A DNA stretch of 11,724 bases from JAAXHE01 sp964551635 (lineage in GTDB: Bacteria > Latescibacterota > UBA2968 > GCA-2709665). The notes beneath the pieces are model-generated. The model had not been told where the DNA came from. It did not search any database and saw nothing but the letters and a program-made list of their open reading frames with translations. A program made the translations under genes and the position numbers. This document shows, piece after piece, positions 6,270 to 11,724 of this stretch. The stretch spans positions 1 through 11,724 of the forward strand of contig CAZKDZ010000195.1 in assembly GCA_964551635.1 (NCBI GenBank), given 5' to 3'. Within the stretch, counting starts at the first letter, position 1; each line of letters opens with the position of its first letter.

Positions 6270-6343
6270 CGGCTTCGAAACTCCCTTGTTGTCAATCGTG
6301 GATCTTGCCGGTGTAGGAGCTGTGTAATCTCCGAGCGACACCC

Positions 6344-6799
6344 ATGCCTGACGAAACGCCATTGTTCATTGGAGAATATGAGGAAATTCCCGTCGATAAC
6401 AAGGGTCGGCTGATTGTCCCTGCCGCCATTCGCCGGGTATTGCCTACTCATGTCACGTCGCTCGTAATTGCCAGGTGGTTCGACGGGTGCCTGGCCGGAT
6501 TCGATCCGGCAGGCTGGCAGCAGGTTCTGCAGCAGATAAGAGACGGCAGTCATAAGGGAAGGGTAAAACGGCAAATCGCCCGTTGGGTTATGGGGGGCGC
6601 CGCAGAGACCAGGATCGACCGGCAGGGGCGTCTGCTGGTTCCCCGAAAACTGCTCGATGTATCTGAAATTACGGATCGTGCAACGCTTAGCGGCGTAGGC
6701 AACAGGATAGAAATCTGGAATCCGGAGCGATACACCGCGGATATGAGCGACGTCGGCCAGAATCTGGAAGCATTCGCTGAAGACCTCGACATTCTCTAG
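6344..6799 (+). CDS. mraZ: Transcriptional regulator MraZ
   Basis: MraZ is a ring-forming DNA-binding protein with two AbrB-like repeats that controls its own dcw operon. The 151-residue product shows both: EYEEIPVDNKGRLIVPAAIR (residues 11-30, with DNKGR at 18-22) and DRQGRLLVPRKLL (starting at D92), followed by the typical IEIWNPERY end of the second half. The N-terminus has about six residues more (MPDETP) than common MraZ proteins, which begin near LFIGEYE. A TTG at 6362 would give that shorter form, but it has no better ribosome site. ATG 6344 itself has no Shine-Dalgarno sequence at the right distance; AGGAG at 6315-6319 is too far away. A MraZ box lies upstream at 6144-6180, so the gene is probably self-regulated. 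It is followed after 10 bases by rsmH. Confidence 0.95.
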   Translation: MPDETPLFIGEYEEIPVDNKGRLIVPAAIRRVLPTHVTSLVIARWFDGCLAGFDPAGWQQVLQQIRDGSHKGRVKRQIARWVMGGAAETRIDRQGRLLVPRKLLDVSEITDRATLSGVGNRIEIWNPERYTADMSDVGQNLEAFAEDLDIL

Positions 6800-6809
6800 T
6801 GCTATTTCG

Positions 6810-7745
6810 ATGTGCGGGGCTGCGAAATTTCATACGCCGGTTATGGGGAGGGAGGCGGCCCGTCGGGTGGTGAACGACCCGAACGGTGTGTACATCGACG
6901 GCACGGTGGGAGGCGGGGGCCACGCCGAACACATGCTGCGTCAGATGGGACGGCGTGGAAGACTGATAGGAATCGATCGGGATCCGGATGCGGTTCAGGC
7001 CGCCGCCGGTCGGCTGCGGGGATTCTCCAATCGACTGGAAATCGTCGAGGCGTGTTTCAGGGAACTGCCGGATATCCTGGAAAAGCTGAATGTAGAACGG
7101 ATTTCGGGAGCGCTTTTCGACCTCGGCGTTTCTTCCCATCAGATCGATGAGGCCTCCCGCGGTTTCAGCTATCTCCGAACCGGGCCCCTGGATATGCGTA
7201 TGGGACCCGACGCCCCCAGTTCGGCGAAGGAGGTCGTGAATACATACTCTCAGGAGAAGCTGACCCGGATTTTCAGGGAATTCGGAGAAGAGCGCGCCGC
7301 CGGACGTATCGCCCGCGCCATCTGCCGCCGGCGGATCCGGGAACCGATGAAAGACACATCCCAACTGGCTTCACTGATTTCGGAGATTACGCCGGGAACT
7401 CAGACTACGAAGACTCTGGCCAGGATCTTCCAGGCGATCCGCATTGAGGTAAACGGCGAACTGGACCAGCTTCCGGAGACTCTCGAGTATACGATCGCAA
7501 AGTTGACAACGGGCGGGCGAATCGGCGTTCTGTCCTATCACTCTCTCGAGGATCGAACGGTAAAGAAGCTGTTTCGGACGGCTTCCCGGGGTTGTGTCTG
7601 CCCTCCGGACCTGCCGGTTTGCGGATGCGGGCGTGTCCCGCAGGTACGCGTCCTGACTCCGCAGGGTATACGCCCGGAGCCGGCGGAACGCGAGCGAAAC
7701 CCGAGATCCAGAAGCGCGACATTGCGGGTCGCGGAGAGATTGTGA
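6810..7745 (+). CDS. rsmH: 16S rRNA (cytosine-1402-N4)-methyltransferase
   Basis: RsmH (formerly MraW) uses S-adenosylmethionine to methylate N4 of C1402 in the 16S rRNA P-site. The 311-residue length is typical. Motifs in order: FHTPVM (7-12), the SAM-binding DGTVGGGGHA (30-39), GIDRDPDA (54-61), FDLGVSSHQID (103-113), GPLDMRMGP, RIFQAIRIEVNGELDQL in the second half, SYHSLEDRTVK, and NPRSRSATLRVAERL at the C-terminus. Four Cys (C262, C264, C271, C273 in CVCPPDLPVCGC) form a pair of CxC motifs found in a subset of RsmH proteins; a metal site is possible but unproven. The start is ATG 6810, with no clear Shine-Dalgarno sequence; coupling to mraZ 10 bases upstream is likely. The stop overlaps the GTG start proposed for ftsL. 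Confidence 0.97.
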   Translation: MCGAAKFHTPVMGREAARRVVNDPNGVYIDGTVGGGGHAEHMLRQMGRRGRLIGIDRDPDAVQAAAGRLRGFSNRLEIVEACFRELPDILEKLNVERISGALFDLGVSSHQIDEASRGFSYLRTGPLDMRMGPDAPSSAKEVVNTYSQEKLTRIFREFGEERAAGRIARAICRRRIREPMKDTSQLASLISEITPGTQTTKTLARIFQAIRIEVNGELDQLPETLEYTIAKLTTGGRIGVLSYHSLEDRTVKKLFRTASRGCVCPPDLPVCGCGRVPQVRVLTPQGIRPEPAERERNPRSRSATLRVAERL

Positions 7746-8092
7746 ATTGGGAAACGCGTATGAATACCGGTTCCGAAGTGAAGACATCGGGTGGTTACAG
7801 GTACGCACTCCTTACCATGGCGCTGGTGGTTCTGGGTCTTCTGGGTTATCTCTGGGCACAGGCGCAGACCGTACGGCAGGGTGACGAGATCTCGCGTCTT
7901 CGAACCGAGCACCAGCAGCTTCTCCGCCAGCAGGAACGTCTTCGGGCGGAGATTTCGGGTCTCCGAAGAACCAGCAGAATCCGGGAGATCGCCACAAACA
8001 GGCTCGGGATGGTGTTTCCCCAGGGGCCGCCGCGAAATCTCTACCTGGATCGGCGACCGGACCGCCACGCTCCTTCCGGTCACAGAAACTGA
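7742..8092 (+). CDS. ftsL: Cell division protein FtsL-like
   Basis: This small bitopic protein has a short cytoplasmic N-terminus, one transmembrane helix (about residues 21-39) and a periplasmic coiled coil (about 43-77, rich in L, E, Q and R heptads). It ends with TSRIREIATNRLGMVFPQ, the usual FtsL/DivIC tail. Position between rsmH and ftsI and a length of 116 residues support FtsL, which acts with FtsB and FtsQ to activate septal FtsW-FtsI. GTG 7742 overlaps the rsmH stop by four bases and has GGAG at 7733-7736, suggesting coupling; ATG 7760 is an alternative that removes six residues. Sequence conservation in FtsL is low, so the identity rests on topology and context. Confidence 0.88.
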   Translation: MNWETRMNTGSEVKTSGGYRYALLTMALVVLGLLGYLWAQAQTVRQGDEISRLRTEHQQLLRQQERLRAEISGLRRTSRIREIATNRLGMVFPQGPPRNLYLDRRPDRHAPSGHRN

Positions 8093-8095
8093 ACC

Positions 8096-10168
8096 ATGCG
8101 GATTGAAGTGCGCCACATCCGCAGGCAGAGAGCCATCTGCCTGCTCGGCGGTATCTTCGTTCTGGTCCTGACCTGCAGACTGGCTGCGCTTCAGGTCTGG
8201 ACGGGTGACGTCTACAGCGCCCGTGCGAAAAAGCAGCACGAGACGCGGACAGTATTGCAGGCGAACCGCGGTCGTATTCTGGACCGCAGGGGCCGGGTGC
8301 TCGCAACGAACCTGGAAGCCCAATCGTTCTTTGTCAACAAGGTTGCCGAGTTGGACAGTCTCCGTTCCATCGCCGTCCGGTTTTCCGGAAACGATGGCGA
8401 GGAAAACGCCGCGCTTCTGCGACGGCTTCGAAACAAGCGATTCGTCTGGCTGGCTCGGAAGGTATTCAGCGACCCGCAGCAGGATCCGCTGCCGAAGGGT
8501 GTGGGTCGTATTGTCGAGATGAAGCGAAGCTATCCGATGGGAGAGCTTGCCGGACAGGTTCTGGGATACACTGACATCGACAATCTGGGCATCGAGGGCG
8601 TGGAACTTGCCCGCAATTCGCTGTTGGAGGGCGAACCCGGAGACATGACGTCCAGGCGTGACGCGCGCGGCGAGGCGCTGGGGGCTCTGGGAGTTGTGCG
8701 GAAAATCCCCGAGAATGGCCAGGATGTGATGCTGACTCTGGATGTCGATTACCAGTCGATCGTGGAAGAGGAGTTAGCTGCCGCCGTGTCACGGTTCCAG
8801 GCCGTGAACGGTATCGCCATCGTCACCTCGCCCAGGTCAGGTGAAGTCCTGGCGATGGCCAATGTGCCGCTGTACGATCCCAATCAATTCGGCAAATACG
8901 ATGCTGCTGTCCGTCGCAATCGGGCGGTGACCGATATCTTCGAGCCGGGTTCCACGTTCAAGGTGGTCGCTGTGGCGGGAGGACTGCAGGAAGGCCTGTG
9001 GCGACGGGAGGATCGGATCTTCTGCGAGTTCGGCCGGATGCAGGTTCCCGGAGGCGTGATTCGGGACACACATCCCTGCGGATGGCTCACGGTCCAGCAG
9101 GTTGTCGAAGAATCCAGCAATATCGGCACCGCGAAAATCGCTCGAAAACTGGAGCCGGCGGGGCTGTATGAATACGTCCGGCTGTTCGGATTTGGAATCA
9201 AGACCGGCGTAGAGCTGCCGGGTGAAGTCCCCGGTAACGTGAAGAAACCGACACGATGGTCCGGAAGAACGCTGCCATCGATGTCGATCGGGCAGGAAAT
9301 AGGGGTAACGGCATTGCAGATGGCGATGGCCTACGGCGCAATCGCCAACGGCGGTCGTCTCATGGCCCCTCGCTTCTACCGCCACCGTTCACCAGACGGT
9401 TCATGGGTGTCCGAACGTCCCCGCATCCTGCGCGAGGTCGTTTCCGAGGAAACCGCAGGAATCGTCGCTGAAATCCTCGAAGGGGTCGTAGAGCGCGGCA
9501 CGGGCGCAAACGCGCGGGTACCGGGTTATCGCGTAGCCGGAAAGACGGGCACTGCACAGCGGGCAAGGGAAGGGGGACGGGGCTACGATCCAAACCGGTA
9601 CGTTTCTTCCTTCATCGGCTTCCTGCCGGTGGAGCGCGCCGAATTCGTGTGTATTGTGGTCGTAGACGGCCCTAAGGGCATTCGATGGGGCAGCAAGGTG
9701 GCGGCGCCCGTGTTCAGCCGCATTATGAAACGCATCGTGAGTATGCGCGACACGGAAGTGCGACATCGGGCAGTCGCTGAATCCCGCGGGGAAGAGGTCG
9801 CTCAGGCATCCACGCCGGTATTCGCGGGACTGTCCCGGAACGTTGCGAAGCGGGTCCTGAATCGACACGGAGTCACGTCGACCCGGCCGGTCGGTGCTCA
9901 ACCCCCGTCCACCGGGAACGGTGAATCGCGACACGCAGACGTTGCAGCAGACTCAGGGAAGACCGGCGACTACGTCGCCACGCCTGATGTGCTGGGGGTT
10001 CCATTGCGCCAGGCTGTGGTGCAGTTGACGGCGTCAGGGTTGGCGGTGAGCGCCTCGGGGAGCGGGCGAGTCGTATCCCAGACTCCCGGCGCCGGGACGC
10101 TGGTCGCCCCGGGCACGACCTGCGAAGTCGTTTGCAAACCACACACCCCGATCCCTGACGGCATGTGA
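8096..10168 (+). CDS. ftsI: FtsI/PBP2-type septal transpeptidase with C-terminal PASTA domain
   Basis: This class B penicillin-binding protein crosslinks septal peptidoglycan in the periplasm. It has one N-terminal membrane helix (about residues 13-33) and the pedestal motif NRGRILDRRGRVLATN (57-72). The transpeptidase domain contains STFK (S286 nucleophile, K289), SSN (340-342) and KTGTAQ (from K483). After a poorly conserved linker (about 555-625) a single PASTA domain occupies about 627-686 (TPDVLGVPLRQAV, then SQTPGAGTLVAPGT). At 690 residues it is longer than E. coli FtsI (588), the extra length being the linker and PASTA domain, as in SpoVD/PBP2x-type proteins and many FCB bacteria. ATG 8096 follows ftsL by three bases and has no Shine-Dalgarno sequence, so translational coupling is likely. 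Confidence 0.96.
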   Translation: MRIEVRHIRRQRAICLLGGIFVLVLTCRLAALQVWTGDVYSARAKKQHETRTVLQANRGRILDRRGRVLATNLEAQSFFVNKVAELDSLRSIAVRFSGNDGEENAALLRRLRNKRFVWLARKVFSDPQQDPLPKGVGRIVEMKRSYPMGELAGQVLGYTDIDNLGIEGVELARNSLLEGEPGDMTSRRDARGEALGALGVVRKIPENGQDVMLTLDVDYQSIVEEELAAAVSRFQAVNGIAIVTSPRSGEVLAMANVPLYDPNQFGKYDAAVRRNRAVTDIFEPGSTFKVVAVAGGLQEGLWRREDRIFCEFGRMQVPGGVIRDTHPCGWLTVQQVVEESSNIGTAKIARKLEPAGLYEYVRLFGFGIKTGVELPGEVPGNVKKPTRWSGRTLPSMSIGQEIGVTALQMAMAYGAIANGGRLMAPRFYRHRSPDGSWVSERPRILREVVSEETAGIVAEILEGVVERGTGANARVPGYRVAGKTGTAQRAREGGRGYDPNRYVSSFIGFLPVERAEFVCIVVVDGPKGIRWGSKVAAPVFSRIMKRIVSMRDTEVRHRAVAESRGEEVAQASTPVFAGLSRNVAKRVLNRHGVTSTRPVGAQPPSTGNGESRHADVAADSGKTGDYVATPDVLGVPLRQAVVQLTASGLAVSASGSGRVVSQTPGAGTLVAPGTTCEVVCKPHTPIPDGM

Positions 10169-10181
10169 CAAAAGCCATGTT

Positions 10182-11627
10182 ATGCGGCTGGTCGACTTCA
10201 TTTGCAGGATTCCCGGAGCGCAATGGCTACACAGGGGCAATCCCCGGGTTACAGGTCTGGCCACGGATTCGCGCAAGGTTCAACCTGGCGACCTGTTCGT
10301 CGCCATCAGGGGCGGACAGCTTGAGGACCGGCATCGCTTCGTGCCGCAGGCTATCGCGGCTGGAGCCGTGGCGGTGGTGGTGGAAGAGCAGGTCCACGCG
10401 CACGTTGCCGCTGCCCGGGTGCCGTCAACGCGGAAGGCGCTGGGCGTATTCGCGGAACTTTTCTACGGGTCGCCGTCGCGAAGACTGCGAATGGTCGGGG
10501 TAACCGGAACGAACGGGAAAACCACGACGGCAATGCTGATACAGGCGGCGCTTGGTGCAGCCGTTGGAGACTGCGGCTTGCTCGGGACGGTTGAATACCG
10601 GCTGGGCGGCCGCCGGATGCCTTCGGTCATCGGAACGCCTGAAGCGCACGACCTGCAGCGGCTATTGAAGGAGATGGCGGACAGCGGCTGCGCCGCGGCG
10701 GTGATGGAAGTTACGTCGCACGGGCTGGCGCTGGACAGGGTGCAGGGCATCGCGTTCGATGCGGCGGTTTTTACGAATTTTTCCCGCGACCATCTGGATT
10801 TTCACGGTTCGCTGGAATCCTACCTGGCCGCCAAGAAGCTGCTCTTTGACAATTTAAATCCGGATGCGTTTGCGGTGGTCAACGCGGACGACGAAGCGAC
10901 CGGCCGCCTGATGAGCAACTGCGTCGCCAGGGTCGTGTCCTACGGTCGATCCCCGGCCGCCGATGTACGGATCGTGAACGCGGAAACGGACGGTTTCGGG
11001 ACTCGCATGAATCTGGAAACGCACCAGGGACCCGTGCAACTCACCCTTGCGCTGCGGGGGCGGTTCCATCAGATGAACGCCGCCGCCGCGGTTGCCGCGG
11101 GGCTGGCCCTAGAAGCAGACCCGGAGTCGACAGCCGCTGCCATCAAAGACGTACAGGTGCCCGGTCGTTTCGAGAGCATTCAGGAGGGACAGAATTTCAG
11201 TGTGATTGTGGACTATGCGCACACTCCCGACGCTCTTGGGAACGTCCTTCGGGCGGCCCGTGAGTTTACGGAGGGTCGATTGATCTGCGTGTTTGGATGC
11301 GGTGGCGACCGTGATCGCGGAAAGCGGCCACAGATGGGGCGGATTTCGGCGCGGATGTCCGATCTGACCGTTGTGACTTCCGACAATCCCAGGACCGAAG
11401 ACCCGGACTCGATTCTCAGAGACATCGTGTCGGGTGTCGGCGATGCGGACCACCTCGTTGAAGTCGACCGGCGGAAGGCGATTTCACTGGCAATCGATCA
11501 TGCATCGGGGGGAGACCTCGTCGTCATTGCGGGCAAGGGGCATGAAGATTACCAGGATATCGGTGGCAAAAAGATCCACTTTGACGATCGGCAGGTTGCA
11601 AGGGACATCCTGAGCGGCAGGTCATAA
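10182..11627 (+). CDS. murE: UDP-MurNAc-tripeptide ligase, meso-DAP-adding type
   Basis: MurE adds the third amino acid to UDP-MurNAc-L-Ala-D-Glu with ATP in the cytosol. The 481-residue protein has the three Mur-ligase domains: the N-terminal UDP-binding part with ATDSRKVQPGDLFVAI (from residue 27), the central ATPase with GVTGTNGKTTT (K113 in the P-loop), EVTSHGLAL and TNFSRDHLDFHG followed by AAKK (K218 the expected carbamylated Lys), and the C-terminal domain with VDYAHTPDAL, GCGGDRDRGKRPQMG and AGKGHEDYQ. DNPR at 401-404 is the motif linked to meso-diaminopimelate selection, against DDNPR-lacking Lys-type enzymes. EVTSH replaces the more common EVSSH. ATG 10182 lies 13 bases after ftsI and has no Shine-Dalgarno sequence. 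Confidence 0.97.
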   Translation: MRLVDFICRIPGAQWLHRGNPRVTGLATDSRKVQPGDLFVAIRGGQLEDRHRFVPQAIAAGAVAVVVEEQVHAHVAAARVPSTRKALGVFAELFYGSPSRRLRMVGVTGTNGKTTTAMLIQAALGAAVGDCGLLGTVEYRLGGRRMPSVIGTPEAHDLQRLLKEMADSGCAAAVMEVTSHGLALDRVQGIAFDAAVFTNFSRDHLDFHGSLESYLAAKKLLFDNLNPDAFAVVNADDEATGRLMSNCVARVVSYGRSPAADVRIVNAETDGFGTRMNLETHQGPVQLTLALRGRFHQMNAAAAVAAGLALEADPESTAAAIKDVQVPGRFESIQEGQNFSVIVDYAHTPDALGNVLRAAREFTEGRLICVFGCGGDRDRGKRPQMGRISARMSDLTVVTSDNPRTEDPDSILRDIVSGVGDADHLVEVDRRKAISLAIDHASGGDLVVIAGKGHEDYQDIGGKKIHFDDRQVARDILSGRS

Positions 11628-11724
11628 CCGGCTCTCAGAAGCTGTCTTAAAATTCCCAGCGGTCTTCGCGCGGCTGCAAAAGCGCCGGTCGGCGTTGGTC
11701 AAATCCACCCGTATAGACGAATAT
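11628..11724. other. Unassigned bases after murE, possible edge of a repeat
   Basis: The expected next gene, murF, does not begin in these 97 bases: no plus-strand start with Mur-ligase-like sequence is visible. On the minus strand a frame of 33 codons is open from the right edge to a TGA at 11624-11622, which overlaps the last codon of murE; it has no visible start and I recognise no domain. A short GC-rich inverted pair lies at 11683-11694. It may be a spacer, an interspersed repeat or the end of a minus-strand gene. Confidence 0.3.

Larger units (their letters stand above)
5885..6343. other. Divergent regulatory interval without a gene
   Basis: I see no credible protein or RNA gene in these 459 bases. 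The left part (about 5921-6113) holds only a small palindrome (6048-6061), a run of T residues (6074-6081) and an AT-rich patch before the dcw promoter that could act as an UP element. The rest holds the divergent promoters, the MraZ box and the leader hairpins listed separately. Open frames crossing it have no start context or codon pattern to support them. Confidence 0.7.

Noticed and set aside
7538..8323. Minus-strand open frame of 261 codons across rsmH, ftsL and ftsI
   Set aside because: It crosses three well-supported plus-strand genes and its translation is low-complexity and Arg-rich, as expected for an antisense frame.
435..11627. A new defence or mobile system
   Set aside because: Apart from the partial pentapeptide protein and the small lipoprotein, every gene belongs to a known housekeeping family in a usual order, and no integrase, transposase, toxin or nuclease signature was seen.

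Overview
This window comes from a moderately GC-rich bacterial chromosome and is mostly housekeeping DNA. It holds the undecaprenyl phosphate, phospholipid and isoprenoid cluster uppS-cdsA-dxr-rseP, followed by the 5' half of a division and cell-wall (dcw) cluster, mraZ-rsmH-ftsL-ftsI-murE. The cell is probably a diderm: it has a two-PDZ RseP, a lipoprotein with a clear lipobox, and a MurE with the DNPR motif of meso-diaminopimelate-type enzymes. The exact phylum cannot be fixed from the sequence. Three hints weakly favour the FCB assemblage (Bacteroidota, Rhodothermota, Gemmatimonadota, Latescibacterota and relatives): a DUF4296-like lipoprotein, promoters with a TAnnTT -10 element, and several genes without a Shine-Dalgarno sequence.

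Layout. Positions 1-1004 (minus strand) carry 5-formyltetrahydrofolate cyclo-ligase followed by a pentapeptide-repeat protein that runs off the left edge; a near-consensus sigma-70 promoter at 1052-1080 drives them. A divergent promoter at 1137-1165 drives uppS (TTG start), cdsA (GTG or TTG start), dxr and rseP (TTG start, well-placed AAGGAG). The run ends at a strong intrinsic terminator (5495-5530). A small lipoprotein gene converges on that terminator from the minus strand, and its last codons and stop lie inside the terminator.

The 459-base interval 5885-6343 is regulatory. It holds a minus-strand promoter that may make the lipoprotein mRNA leaderless. On the plus strand it holds the dcw promoter, a MraZ box of four 10-base-spaced repeats, and two tandem hairpins; the first hairpin is followed by a T-run like an attenuator. 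The dcw genes then follow almost without gaps to murE, which ends at 11627. The last 97 bases carry no recognisable start of murF and may be the edge of a repeat or insertion.

How the genes fit together: Dxr commits carbon to the MEP pathway, UppS makes the C55 lipid carrier, CdsA makes CDP-diacylglycerol, and RseP does intramembrane proteolysis. MurE adds the third stem residue to the peptidoglycan precursor, which is carried on the UppS-derived lipid and crosslinked at the septum by FtsI with FtsL; MraZ and RsmH are the usual leading genes of that operon.

I found no convincing undescribed multi-gene system. The most interesting items are the mraZ leader, the terminator shared with an antisense coding end, a possible leaderless lipoprotein mRNA, and unusual residues in Dxr.
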